64,000 nt of DNA from Azophilus sp965221755 (lineage in GTDB: Bacteria > Pseudomonadota > Gammaproteobacteria > Pseudomonadales > Azotimanducaceae). The first letter of the stretch is position 1; every line of letters begins with the position of its first letter. The stretch lies in assembly GCA_965221755.1 (NCBI GenBank), contig OZ244921.1:1426001-1490000 (forward strand). Reading direction: 5' to 3'. A model generated the notes under the pieces. It worked only from the letters and a program-made list of their open reading frames with translations. It made no database searches and was not told the DNA's origin. This document shows, piece after piece, positions 52,646 through 63,836 of the stretch. The position numbers and the translations under genes are program-made.

Positions 52646-53938
52646 CTACCGCACCCCGCGCACGATGAACGGGGTTTGGGTGGATACGGCGAGCGTCTTG
52701 TCCAGCTCCCCGGTGGCGGTGCTGTAGGTCTCCAGTTGGAGTTCGCCGTTGGTCACCACCAGCAGGGGCTGCTCGGCGTTGGAGACCCCCACGGAAATCC
52801 CCCAATTGGGCAGGGGGATGCGCATGATTCGCTTTTTCGCCGCCGCGTCGAAGACCCAAACCTCGCCGCCGCCGTCTTTGTGGCTGCCGTCGGCGCCGTT
52901 GGGGTTCATCAGCACGTAGAGGCGGCCAAGATGGTCGGCGGCAACCAGTTGCCAGCCGCCGGGACGCCAGCCCGCAGCCTTTTCCTCGGCGCTGGCCAAA
53001 GGCCAGCGCTCGCCCGGAACGGCCGCATCGCCGCTTAGGTCAACCGGCAGCACATCGCCCTTGAAGGTCGGAAAGTGGGCCACGCCGTCAATGATGGCGG
53101 CTTTCTCGAACATGGGATCTGATTCGTCGGCGAAGACCGCGGCGCTGCGCACCGAAGCGGCGCTCGCTCCGCCATCGCTCAACTTGGTGGTCAGAAAGGC
53201 CCCGTCGCTGCACAGCGACGTGACCGCGGAGTCACCGGTGGGAATCGCTAGCGAGCAGCCGGCGATGCCGTGCTCGGCGACGAATTCGCGCTTCTCCAAA
53301 TCGACCACCGTGAGCGACTGGCCAGGCGTGAAGTTGTACACCACCAGCAGCTTGTCCCCGGCCACCAGCGCCGTTGCCAAGCGCTCCGGCATGGAGGACA
53401 GCTTGCGCGGCGGGATGATGATCTCGCCGCTCACCGCCAAGTTTTCCGCATCATAGATGGTGACCACGTCGGTGCGCTCACCGCCCCGTCCGCCTCTGGA
53501 GAAGAAGGACTCGATCACGTAGTGCTCGCCGCGGGCCGCGCTTTGCTCGTAGTGGGCGATGAAATCGGCCGACAGCAGTCCCCGCACTTGGCCGCCCACG
53601 GTGTCGGCGCGCGGATCGACGAACAGGTAACGGCCCTCGCGCATGTGAAAGAAGGCCGCATCATGCACCACCAGCCAGTGGTCGGGATAGGCTGGCGGCA
53701 AGCTGAGGTTGACGTCGATCGGTTCCGGCGCGAAGTCGGCGGTGGCCGCGCCCATCGCCAGCCAAGCGGCCATGCCGCCCAGCCAGCGCCGCGCTCGGCC
53801 GCTGCGCGAGTTCGGAGACGGTTCGGAACCTGATCCATGCAACGGCAGCGGAGCTTCGCGCCAGCGAAGCGCCAGCGAAGCGAAGGTTCGCCGCGACCGC
53901 CAAGCCACGCGGGTGCTTGTAATGAGCCGATCATTCAT
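52646..53938 (-). CDS. mauB: Methylamine dehydrogenase heavy (alpha) subunit
   Basis: A seven-bladed beta-propeller subunit (430 residues from ATG 53938). Repeats such as HWLVVHDAAFFHMREGRYLF, DKLLVVYNFTPGQSLTVVD, HLGRLYVLMNPNGADGSHKD and EVWVFDAA identify the amine dehydrogenase heavy chain. The first ~50 residues (MNDRLITSTRVAWRSRRTF..) are read from the dispersed repeat (53812-53880) and the duplicated segment, so they are not native-looking. The true start is probably near the leader RRWLGGMAAWLAMGAATA, for example ATG 53773 (375 residues). That makes the repeat a likely insertion at the 5' end or in the promoter. Confidence 0.85.
   Translation of the reverse strand: MNDRLITSTRVAWRSRRTFASLALRWREAPLPLHGSGSEPSPNSRSGRARRWLGGMAAWLAMGAATADFAPEPIDVNLSLPPAYPDHWLVVHDAAFFHMREGRYLFVDPRADTVGGQVRGLLSADFIAHYEQSAARGEHYVIESFFSRGGRGGERTDVVTIYDAENLAVSGEIIIPPRKLSSMPERLATALVAGDKLLVVYNFTPGQSLTVVDLEKREFVAEHGIAGCSLAIPTGDSAVTSLCSDGAFLTTKLSDGGASAASVRSAAVFADESDPMFEKAAIIDGVAHFPTFKGDVLPVDLSGDAAVPGERWPLASAEEKAAGWRPGGWQLVAADHLGRLYVLMNPNGADGSHKDGGGEVWVFDAAAKKRIMRIPLPNWGISVGVSNAEQPLLVVTNGELQLETYSTATGELDKTLAVSTQTPFIVRGVR
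53820..53880 (+). repeat. Composite repeat, copy G, at the mauB 5' end
   Basis: GGTTCGGAACCTGATCCATG then CAAC is the box. It is followed by GGAGCTTCGCGCCAGCGAAG and CGCCAGCGAAGCGAAGG, a partly duplicated version of the hairpin module. It lies within the open frame of mauB. Confidence 0.65.
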
Positions 53939-54098
53939 GCGATGCGTCCTCTTGCTTCTCTCACATTGCTTTCACGATAGGCGCGGAGTTTCGCGCCAGC
54001 GAAACTCCATACGCGACCATCAGGTCGCGCGGGTGCTTGTAATGAGCCGATCATTCATGCGATGCGTCCTCTTGCTTCTCTCACGTTGCCTTCACGAT
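53909..54098. repeat. 70-bp direct duplication (120-bp period) before mauB
   Basis: A segment starting GCGGGTGCTTGTAATGAGCC (53909-53978) recurs at 54029-54098 with two mismatches. Between the copies, at 53979-54033, lies the composite hairpin pair (GGAGTTTCGC..GCGAAACTCC and CGCGACC..GGTCGCG). The ATG used for the long mauB frame is inside the first copy. The second overlaps the last codons of sqdB. This looks like segmental duplication mediated by the repeat. Confidence 0.75.
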
Positions 54099-55327
54099 CC
54101 CGAGGATTCATTGACGCGCTTGGCCCTGCCCAAGTCGGGCTTGCCTGAGCAAGCCTTGGCGATGTCCTGGGTCCATGCGGAGACGCAGGGTATTCGGTCT
54201 CGGTCGCAGCGGTCCGCGTACCGGCCCGCAATCTCGGTGACCTCCCGCAGCAGGCCCTCGCGCAGGGTGGTGGGCTCAAGCCCCAAGCCCAGCAGGCCGT
54301 TGTTGGCGGCCTCCAGATCATTGGCGTCGGCCTCCCGGCGCGGGTTCGGCACGTGCTCGATGCGGGCGCCGGTGAGGTTGGACACCAGCCTGGCCAAGTC
54401 GATCAGCCGATGGGTCTCCGTCAGCTGGTTGAGAATCTTCACCCGCTCCCCCGGCGCCGGCGGGTTGGCGATCGCCAGTTCGATGCAGCGCACGGTGTCC
54501 TGAATGTGGATGAAGGCGCGGGTTTGCCCGCCGCTGCCATGCACCGTCAGCGGATGGTCGATGGCGGCCTGCATGAGGAAGCGGTTAAGCACCGTGCCGT
54601 AGTCGCCGTCGTAGTCGAAGCGGTTGATCAGCCGCTCGTCCAATCGCGTCTCCCGGGTCTGCGTGCCCCAGACGATGCCTTGGTGCAGGTCGGTGATGCG
54701 CACCTCGTCGTTCTTGTTGTAGAAGGCGAAGAACAATTGGTCCTGGGTCTTGGTGACGTGGTAGATGCTGCCGGGATTGGGCGGGTAGAGGATTTCCTGC
54801 TCCACCTCGGCGCCGTCCTCGGCGGTCATCTTGACGCGCAGGTACCCCTCCGGCAGCTTTACGCCCACCGAAGAGTAGCCGTACACGCCCATGGTGCCAA
54901 GATGCACCAAATGGACGTCTTGGTCGCTCTCGACGATGGCGGACAGCACGTTGTTGGTGGCGCTTAAGTTGTTGGCCACCGTGTAGCGCTTGTGCCAGGA
55001 CGACTTCATCGAGTAGGGTGCCGCCCGCTGCTCGGCAAAATGAACGATGCTGTCCGGGCGCACCTCGTTGATGAGCTGCACGAGGCGGTCGTACTGCTCC
55101 GCCACGTCAAGCCGCTGGAAGGCAATCGACTTGCCGGTCACCTCCCGCCATGCCGCCAGACGGACGCTTAGGGGTTGAATGGGGGTGAGGCTGCGCACCT
55201 CCAGCTCGTTGTCGATGTTGCGCCGGGAGAAGTTGTCAACGATGGTGACTTCATGACCGCGGGTCGATAAGTGCAGGGCGCTCGGCCAACCGCAGAAGCC
55301 GTCGCCGCCGAGAACAATGACCCTCAT
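54092..55327 (-). CDS. sqdB: UDP-sulfoquinovose synthase
   Basis: A 411-residue short-chain dehydrogenase/reductase making UDP-sulfoquinovose from UDP-glucose and sulfite. It has MRVIVLGGDGFCGWPSALHL (NAD site), VDNFSRR, HLGTMGVYG (catalytic Thr) and SIYHVTKTQ with the Tyr-x-x-x-Lys pair; IVWGTQTRET and FIHIQDTVRCIELA follow. This set is specific to SqdB. It overlaps the upstream glycosyltransferase by four bases (ATGA). The pair would make the sulfolipid SQDG. Confidence 0.92.
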   Translation of the reverse strand: MRVIVLGGDGFCGWPSALHLSTRGHEVTIVDNFSRRNIDNELEVRSLTPIQPLSVRLAAWREVTGKSIAFQRLDVAEQYDRLVQLINEVRPDSIVHFAEQRAAPYSMKSSWHKRYTVANNLSATNNVLSAIVESDQDVHLVHLGTMGVYGYSSVGVKLPEGYLRVKMTAEDGAEVEQEILYPPNPGSIYHVTKTQDQLFFAFYNKNDEVRITDLHQGIVWGTQTRETRLDERLINRFDYDGDYGTVLNRFLMQAAIDHPLTVHGSGGQTRAFIHIQDTVRCIELAIANPPAPGERVKILNQLTETHRLIDLARLVSNLTGARIEHVPNPRREADANDLEAANNGLLGLGLEPTTLREGLLREVTEIAGRYADRCDRDRIPCVSAWTQDIAKACSGKPDLGRAKRVNESSGS

Positions 55328-56370
55328 GCCGTCTCCTCCTCTTCCCGCGCCGCCGTCCCGGCGCAAGGCTTCGATTCTACCGCAACCAGATTGCGCAGAA
55401 ACTGGCGGGCGGACAGATCCCAATCGAAATCCGCCGCGCGCGCCAGACAGGCCTGCGCCGGAATGCTCAGCGCCCCGTCGATGGCGGCGCCGAGGCTCTC
55501 GTGCAGGACGCCCGCGCCGCTGGCGCCGATGACGTCGTTGGGTCCGGGCACCGGATAAGCGGCCACCGGGACGCCGCAGGCCAGCGCTTCCAGCATCACC
55601 AAGCCCAGCGTATCGGTTTTGGAGGGAAACACGAACACGTCGGCGGCGCAGTAGTGCGCCGCCAGCGCCTCGCCCATCCGCGGACCGAGAAAAACCGCCT
55701 CCGGGAAGCGCCGCTGCAAGGCGGCCCGCGCCGGGCCGTCGCCCACCAGCACCTTGGTGCCGGGCCGGTCAATGCCCAGAAAGGCCTCGATGTTCTTTTC
55801 CACGGCCAGCCGGCCAACGTACATGAGTATCGGGCCGGGCAGATTCAGGTCGGCGGGCGCAACGGGCCGAAACAGGGCCGTGTCCACCCCGCGGATCCAG
55901 CGCACCACCGACGGGATGCCGTGCTCGCGAAGCAGCCCGTCCAAGGTGGAGGTGGAGCACATGGTGTGTGCGGCGGCGTTGTGGAAGCGTCGCAGCAGCG
56001 CGTAGGACCAGCGTTCCGGAAACCCGGCGCGCAGCTTGAGGTAGAGCGGAAACAGGGTGTGGAAGGAGGTGGTGAAGCGCAGGTTGCGCCGCCCCAGCCA
56101 ATGGCGCGCGCACCAGCCCAGGGGGCCCTCGGTGGCGATGTGCACCGCGTCCGGCGCAAAGGCCTCGATCAGGCGCCCAACCGCGCTCGGCCGCGTCAGC
56201 GCCAACCTGATCTCCGGGTAGGTCGGGCAGGGGACGGTGCGGAATCGATCCGGGCCGAGCACCTGCACGTCGTGGCCCATGCCCACCAGCCGCTCGCGGG
56301 TGGTGGACAGCGCCCGCACGACGCCGTTCAGTTGCGGCAGCCAAGCGTCGCTGACGATCAGAATGCGCAT
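55324..56370 (-). CDS. GT4 glycosyltransferase, probable sulfoquinovosyltransferase (SqdX-like)
   Basis: A 348-residue GT4 enzyme: MRILIVSDAWLPQLNGVVRA, FHTLFPLYLKLR, ILMYVGRLAVEKNIEAFL, LVGDGPARAALQRRFP and FPSKTDTLGLVMLEALACG. This family contains SqdX, which moves sulfoquinovose to diacylglycerol, and related mannosyltransferases. Coupling to sqdB makes the SqdX role the best guess. Confidence 0.82.
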   Translation of the reverse strand: MRILIVSDAWLPQLNGVVRALSTTRERLVGMGHDVQVLGPDRFRTVPCPTYPEIRLALTRPSAVGRLIEAFAPDAVHIATEGPLGWCARHWLGRRNLRFTTSFHTLFPLYLKLRAGFPERWSYALLRRFHNAAAHTMCSTSTLDGLLREHGIPSVVRWIRGVDTALFRPVAPADLNLPGPILMYVGRLAVEKNIEAFLGIDRPGTKVLVGDGPARAALQRRFPEAVFLGPRMGEALAAHYCAADVFVFPSKTDTLGLVMLEALACGVPVAAYPVPGPNDVIGASGAGVLHESLGAAIDGALSIPAQACLARAADFDWDLSARQFLRNLVAVESKPCAGTAAREEEETA

Positions 56371-56417
56371 TCAAGGCCCGGCGCGCCGTGGGTGCTATCC
56401 GACCTCAACGGATCGAC

Positions 56418-57289
56418 TCATGGCGAATCCTCCGCAGCCAACTGCTCCCGCGCCCAGTTGATCCGTGCCAGTTGCTTGCCGGTGGGTTCCGGGTAGCTCG
56501 GCTCCAGCAAGCCCAGCTCGGTGGCCACTATGGAGGCGACGATCGCCCGCATGGTCCACTTGTGGTCCGCGGGAATGAGGTACCAAGGGGCGGCATCGGT
56601 GTGGGTGGCGGTGACGGCTTCCTGGTAGGCGAGCTGGTAGTCGTTCCAATGCCGGCGCTCATTGATGTCGCGAGGGTCGAACTTCCAGAGCTTGTCAGGG
56701 TTTTCCAACCGCTTCCACAGCCGCTGCTTCTGCTCACCCTTGGACAGGTTGAGGAAGAACTTGAGAACCTTGGTGCCGTTTTCGCCCAAGTGCCGCTCCA
56801 GCGAGCGTATGTCCTGGAAGCGGTTGCGCCAGAAGCGCTCGCCAAAGTCCTGCTGCGGCAGGCGCCGGGCACGAAGGATGTCCGGATGCACCCGCACCAC
56901 CAGGACCTCCTCGTAGTGGGAACGGTTGAAAATGCCGATGCGCCCCCGCTCCGGCATGGCCTGCCAATAGCGCCACAGGTAGTTGTGGTCGATCTCCTTG
57001 TAGGTGGGCTGCCTGAAATTGATGACCTGGAAGCCTTGCGGATTGACGCCGCTGGTGACGTGCTTGATGGTACTGTCCTTGCCCGCTGCGTCCATGCCCT
57101 GAAAGACGATCAGCAGGGAGGTCCGATTTTGCGCGTAGAACCTCTCCTGCAAATCCGAAAGCTCCCCAACAAGTCCCTGAAGGCGGCGCTTGGGATCGTC
57201 AAACAGGTCAACGCGGGTGGGATAGTCGAGGATCGCCGTGCCCGGCGTGTAGCGAAAGCGGGCCGCGATGCCGTCGCCGGCCGACTGCA

Positions 57290-57290
<1 letters not shown>
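56418..57290 (-). CDS. Polyphosphate kinase 2 family protein
   Basis: A 290-residue PPK2 enzyme. Walker A is FQGMDAAGKDSTIKHV, FRQPTYKEIDHNYLWRYW follows, then GIFNRSHYEEVLVVRVHP (Walker B region) and WKFDPRDINERRHWNDY with lid arginines. PPK2 enzymes phosphorylate AMP, ADP or GDP with polyphosphate. Start ATG 57290 shares a base with the stop of the HMGR-mevalonate kinase gene (TGATG). It is therefore translated with the ATP-demanding mevalonate operon, which suggests ATP regeneration. Confidence 0.9.
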
Positions 57291-59510
<2,220 letters not shown>

Positions 59511-59533
<23 letters not shown>

Positions 59534-60449
59534 GGGAAGCAGCCTCCAAGTCCAGAACGGTCAAACCCGCCGCCGCCGCCGCGGTCTCAAAATCAGTGAA
59601 CTGCTCGGGGGACTCAGCAAACGCCGCACCAATGTCCCCGCCGCCAGCACCACAGGGCTTATAGGCAAGATTATGGACTTTTGCAAGCGATTCCGCCCGC
59701 CGGTGGGCCGCCGTGTAGATGCCAAGGCCGGCGGCCCGGTCAAGGCGCCGCAACGCATCGGCGTAGTCGTCGAGCGCCTCCAGGCTCGGCTCCCGGCATA
59801 GGCGTTCGGAGCGCTGGGCGAGCCGGTCCAGCGCCCGGGTGTCGCTGCCGTTCAAGTAAGCGGCAAAGCGGTCGATGTGACGCCCGGTGTTCGCGCTGGC
59901 GCCGGTCCAGACGAAACGGCATTCGGGCAGGGCGGCGGCCAGCGGCTGGGCCTCGCCGTCCTGGAAGCGCAGCGCGCCGCCGAAAAAGGCCGCCGCCACG
60001 TCGATGCCGCTGCCCCGCCCGCCCTGAAACCGGCGATGGGCGGCCAACGCCCGCTCATGCTGCGGCGCCTCCCCAAGCCAGCGCGCGCAGGCGCCTTCAA
60101 TGGCCACGCTCAAGGCCGCGCTGGAGCCTAGGCCGAGCTTGCGGCCTGCGGAATAGAAGGCATCGGTACTCAGCCGGAAGGCGCCTGCGTTGAGGGTTGT
60201 GCCTGCGAAGGCCCGAAGCACGTGCCACGCCAACAAGGCCGCGGGAGCGGCCCGGGGAGGATTGCGCGGCAGGCGCGGAAACTCCGCTTCGCCGGCCTCA
60301 AAGCCGCTGGCGATGAAGCGGTAGGCGGCGCTGGGCGTCAGTTCGCAGACGGCTTGGCGATCCACCGCCAGAACGACCGCAGGCGCGCCGGCGAGCACCG
60401 CGTACTCCCCCCAGAGCACCGCCTTGCCCGGGGCGCGGCCAACGATCAC
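59511..60449 (-). CDS. Phosphomevalonate kinase (GHMP family)
   Basis: A 312-residue GHMP kinase: VIVGRAPGKAVLWGEYAVLA, LGLGSSAALSVAIEGACARW (phosphate loop), GRGSGIDVAAAFFGG and KPCGAGGGDIGAAF. Placed between MVD and the HMGR-MVK fusion it is the missing phosphomevalonate kinase. The GTG start overlaps the MVD stop (GTGA). The frame continues upstream but those residues overlap MVD and are not conserved. Confidence 0.88.
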
Positions 60450-61387
60450 GAATCGGCGACTCGAGCGCCGCCGCCAAGGCCCGAACGGAGCGTGCCCACG
60501 ACGCCCGGAACGGCCTTTAGGGTGGCCTCGACGCGCTCGGCGTCGTCGGGCTCGCAAACGGCCTTGACTTGGGGGCCCGCATCCATGGTGGCAAACACCC
60601 GGCAGCCGGCGGCGCGCAGTTCGCGAACGGCCCGCAGGCATTCAACCGAAGCGCCGCGCCAATAGATGAGCGCTGGCCGACTGCTCAGCATGAGGGCGTG
60701 CATCTTCAGGAAGCTGGCCTCGGCAAGCTCTCCCAAGGCGTCGAAATCCCGCTGAGCGACGGCTGCCTGCATGGCCTCGAAGTCCGCATCGGCGGCGGCG
60801 GTCCAAGCCGCGTAATAGGGGGAGGTCGCTTTGGAGCGATCCATGCCCGCCGTCGAGGACACGGCCTTCGGCTGTGAGGCGGTGATGGCGACGACCACCG
60901 CCAAGGGCCAAGCGTCCGGGGCCAGCACGGCCTCGCCACGCCAATCCGGAGCCGCCAGCGCCACAAAGCCGCCGTGAATGGAACGGGCCGCCGAGCCCGA
61001 GCCGCGTCGGGCCATGGCCGAGCGCTCGCCATCGCTCAAGCGCAGTCCGCAATGGGCGTCGATGGCGGTTGCCAGGGCGGCGAAGCCAGAGGCCGACGAC
61101 GCCAGCCCGGCCGCGGTCGGAAAGTCATTGCGGCTGGAGATGGCCAACGGCCCGATCGGGTAGTCCCGCCGCCAGTCCGCCAAGGCGCGCTCGATTTTGG
61201 CGTCGCGAACCGGGCGGCCGTCCAGCCGCAGCGCATCGGCATCGGCCTCCTCCACTGTGGTGGTGGTGGTCAGGGCCCCCAAGGTGATGGATAGCGACGG
61301 CGTATCCGGGCGGTTTCCCGGCCCGTCCTGCTTGCCCCAGTACTTGAGCAGCGCGATGTTGGAATGGGCAATGGCCGTTGTGGGCAT
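60446..61387 (-). CDS. mvaD: Diphosphomevalonate decarboxylase
   Basis: A 313-residue GHMP enzyme making isopentenyl diphosphate. MVD signatures are IAHSNIALLKYWGKQD, NRPDTPSLSITL, DFPTAAGLASSASGFAAL, RRGSGSAARSIHGGFV and VFATMDAGPQVKAVC. It heads the three-gene mevalonate core and follows an amidase gene by 14 bases. Confidence 0.92.
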   Translation of the reverse strand: MPTTAIAHSNIALLKYWGKQDGPGNRPDTPSLSITLGALTTTTTVEEADADALRLDGRPVRDAKIERALADWRRDYPIGPLAISSRNDFPTAAGLASSASGFAALATAIDAHCGLRLSDGERSAMARRGSGSAARSIHGGFVALAAPDWRGEAVLAPDAWPLAVVVAITASQPKAVSSTAGMDRSKATSPYYAAWTAAADADFEAMQAAVAQRDFDALGELAEASFLKMHALMLSSRPALIYWRGASVECLRAVRELRAAGCRVFATMDAGPQVKAVCEPDDAERVEATLKAVPGVVGTLRSGLGGGARVADS

Positions 61388-61401
61388 GGACAGCGGAACC
61401 G

Positions 61402-62859
61402 TCAGCCCAAGTAGGCCTTCGGCGGCTCGAAGGCAAAGCCGTTCGCCTCCATCAGCTTGGCCGCGCCGATGGTGATGAGATCACCGTACTCCGGCCCGGC
61501 GATCTGTACGCCGATGGGCAGCCCATCGGCATTCAGCCCAGTGGGGATGACGGTGGCCGGCAGGTAGCTGCCGCCGATCAAGCCTGCCCAGAACACCTGC
61601 TCGAAGTACGGGCGCGGCTCGTTGTTGACGGTGACGGTGCGCTCGCCGAAGGGCCGTTGGTCGTGAGGGAAGGCGGCGGTGGCCATGATGGGGGCGATCA
61701 GCAGGTCGTAGTCCTTGAAGAACTCATGCCACTTCCAGCGCAGATGCGCCCGTTGCTCATCATTCTGCTTCCACATCCTGAACGACGACGCTTGGGCGCG
61801 CAGGATTTGCGCCGCCGCGCTGTCGTCATCGGCGGCCAACGCCGCCACATGGCGCTTGATCTTTTCGTGCTCCGCATCCGGCATGCGCGCCGCCATGGTG
61901 GCTTGCAGCAGGTTTTGGTAGGTGGCGTGGCTGTGGGCGGGGTCGAATGCAGGCCGCGCTTGCATGTTGACCGCAGCGCCCCCGTCGCGAAAGGCCGCCG
62001 CCACCTGCTCCACCCGCCGCCGCACCTCGGCATCCACGGGAGCCATTTCGTCATCGACCCAGACAGCCACGCTTAGGTCCCCGAGCGTGCGGCCATCGAG
62101 CGTGGGCAGGTCGAGGCGGTAGCCCCGAGCCATGATGTCGTCCGGCCCCGCCATGGCCATCAGGGCGGTCTCGAGGTCCGCGGCCGAGCGCGCCAGCGGG
62201 CCGATGACCGAGATGTCCGGCTGGCTGCGCACGTCCCCCGGCGGCGCATGGCCGCGCATCCAGAGCAGGTTCCAAGTGGGCTTGTGGCCGAAGACGCCGC
62301 AGAAATGCGCCGGGTTGCGGATGGACCCGCCGATGTCTGAGCCGGTCTCAATGCCGGTGAGGCCCGCTGCCAAGGCCGCTGCCGACCCCCCGGAGGAGCC
62401 GCCGGGAACGCGCTTCAAGTCGTAGGGGTTGTTGGTGGTGCCGTAGATGTCGTTGTAGCTCTGGAAGTCCGCCAGCATCAGGGGCACGTTGGTCTTGCCG
62501 AACACCACCGCGCCAGCCGCCTTTAGCCGACGCACCGGCTCGGCGTCCGCGGCGGCGATGTTGTCCTGCCAATCGACGTTGCCCCAAGTGGTGGGCGCGC
62601 CCGCCACGTTGTAGGACTCCTTCACCGTCATCGGCACCCCGTGCAGCGGGCCGAGCCGGTCGCCGCGGGCGATGGCCCGGTCCGCGTCGCGCGCATCGGC
62701 CAAGGCCTGTTCGCGCAAGTCCACCACCAGTGCGTTGAGTTCGCCGTTGTGGCGGTCCACTCGGTCCAAGTAGTGCCGCAGCAACGCTTCGCTGCTGAGC
62801 TCCCCGCCGCGGATTTTGGCGGCGAGCTCCGTGGCGGAAAGAAACGCGATCTCGCTCAT
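61402..62859 (-). CDS. Amidase (amidase signature family)
   Basis: A 485-residue amidase-signature enzyme. The Ser-cisSer-Lys triad is visible: Lys in MTVKESYNVAG, the cis-Ser in GGSSGGSAAALAAG and the nucleophile in ETGSDIGGSIRNPA. The C-terminus ends ATVIPTGLNADGLPIGVQI, as usual. The physiological amide is unknown. It lies 14 bases upstream of mvaD on the same strand, so it may be cotranscribed with the mevalonate genes without sharing a role. Confidence 0.88.
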   Translation of the reverse strand: MSEIAFLSATELAAKIRGGELSSEALLRHYLDRVDRHNGELNALVVDLREQALADARDADRAIARGDRLGPLHGVPMTVKESYNVAGAPTTWGNVDWQDNIAAADAEPVRRLKAAGAVVFGKTNVPLMLADFQSYNDIYGTTNNPYDLKRVPGGSSGGSAAALAAGLTGIETGSDIGGSIRNPAHFCGVFGHKPTWNLLWMRGHAPPGDVRSQPDISVIGPLARSAADLETALMAMAGPDDIMARGYRLDLPTLDGRTLGDLSVAVWVDDEMAPVDAEVRRRVEQVAAAFRDGGAAVNMQARPAFDPAHSHATYQNLLQATMAARMPDAEHEKIKRHVAALAADDDSAAAQILRAQASSFRMWKQNDEQRAHLRWKWHEFFKDYDLLIAPIMATAAFPHDQRPFGERTVTVNNEPRPYFEQVFWAGLIGGSYLPATVIPTGLNADGLPIGVQIAGPEYGDLITIGAAKLMEANGFAFEPPKAYLG

Positions 62860-62907
62860 GGCCTGTGCTCCAAGATGCGGACGGAAAGCCTAGGTTAACC
62901 GATTGGG

Positions 62908-62984
62908 TGGGTCAGGTTCCGACATCTTTCCGAGCCCGCGCACCCGCTTCGCGGGTGCGTTTGAGTTTCGCTAACGCGAAACTC
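62908..62984 (-). repeat. Composite repeat, copy H
   Basis: A box (read on the minus strand, ending GATGTCGGAACCTGACCCAC) is joined to a CGCACCCGC..GCGGGTGCG hairpin and a GAGTTTCGC..GCGAAACTC hairpin (arms 62963-62971 and 62976-62984). The modules are the same as in copies C and I but in a different order. Confidence 0.7.
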
Positions 62985-63004
62985 CGCGCTGCGAGCGGGA
63001 GCGC

Positions 63005-63357
63005 TCAAGGTCGGGCGCTTAGCTGGGCCTGCTCCCAAGCCCTGACCTTGGGCAGCGCGGCATCGAAGGCCCTGAGGTAGTTGCCGCGCTGGACCAAAGC
63101 CCGCATCGGATCGCAGTTAATGGTCGGGCGCCCGGTTGCCTGAGACGAAAGGGTCCCGCTTCTGCTGCAAGGGGATCCCGAACATGGCCACCCGGCCCAC
63201 GCGGTCGCCCGCCATTGCCAAGTGTCGCTGCGGTGCGCCAGCGTCTCGTCGCCAAAGGCATGGTTTGAAGCCAAGCGGCATGGGGAAACCGCCTTCACGG
63301 TGCCGATGTTCCATGCGTTCATGAAGCGGTAGATGCCGGAGTTGCTGAAGCATGTGC
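63005..63357 (-). pseudogene. Unrecognised gene remnant
   Basis: A minus-strand frame contains CGTCFSNSGIYRFMNAWNIG and ends NYLRAFDAALPKVRAWEQAQ. It looks protein-like but I cannot name a family. It has no good start and the middle is of poor quality. The rest of 62985-63445 shows no intact gene. Confidence 0.3.
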
Positions 63358-63445
63358 CGCAAACGCGAAGCCGATGGCGAACTGCGGTGTCTCGGGCGCT
63401 TAACGCAGTCAGTCTCGCCGCGGCTTCGGGGTCACAGCGCTGTGC

Positions 63446-63535
63446 GGGTTCAGAAACTCATCGGAATCTGACCTAGGCGACGAGTGCGGAGTTTCGCTGC
63501 GCGAAACTCCAACGCGCCCGCCTTGCGGGTGCGCC
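63446..63535 (+). repeat. Composite repeat, copy I (full three-module form)
   Basis: It begins GGGTTCAGAAACTCATCGGA, continues ATCTGACC, then has the GGAGTTTCGC..GCGAAACTCC hairpin and a GCGCCCGC..GCGGGTGCGC hairpin, 90 bases in all. It ends 58 bases before the yefM-like start. Confidence 0.75.
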
Positions 63536-63593
63536 TTGACCTTGCGTACGTCATTGCGTACCTTTCCGGAACCTAAACGGAAAGGAAATATCC

Positions 63594-63836
63594 ATGACCA
63601 CCATCACGGCCACCGAGGCACGGTCAAAGTTGTATCGCCTGATGGACTTGGTTGCCGAGTCTCATCAACCGGTGGTGATTACCGGCAAGAGAGGCCGCTC
63701 CGTCCTAGTCTGTGAGGATGATTGGAGGGCCATCCAGGAAACGCTTTTCCTGCTGTCGGTTCCGGGCATGCGCGAGTCCATTCGGGAGGGCATGGAGGCG
63801 TCGGTCGGAGATTGCAGCGAGGCGCTTGATTGGTGA
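63594..63836 (+). CDS. yefM: YefM/Phd-type antitoxin
   Basis: An 80-residue antitoxin: MTTITATEARSKLYRLMDLV, HQPVVITGKRGRSVLVCEDD and a toxin-binding tail FLLSVPGMRESIREGM. It binds its operator and the Txe toxin. AAGGAA lies just upstream of the ATG. The toxin gene starts within its stop codon. Confidence 0.9.
   Translation: MTTITATEARSKLYRLMDLVAESHQPVVITGKRGRSVLVCEDDWRAIQETLFLLSVPGMRESIREGMEASVGDCSEALDW

Noticed and set aside
60450..60641. Upstream extension of the phosphomevalonate kinase frame
   Set aside because: It lies antiframe within mvaD; the GTG overlapping the mvaD stop gives the normal GHMP start.
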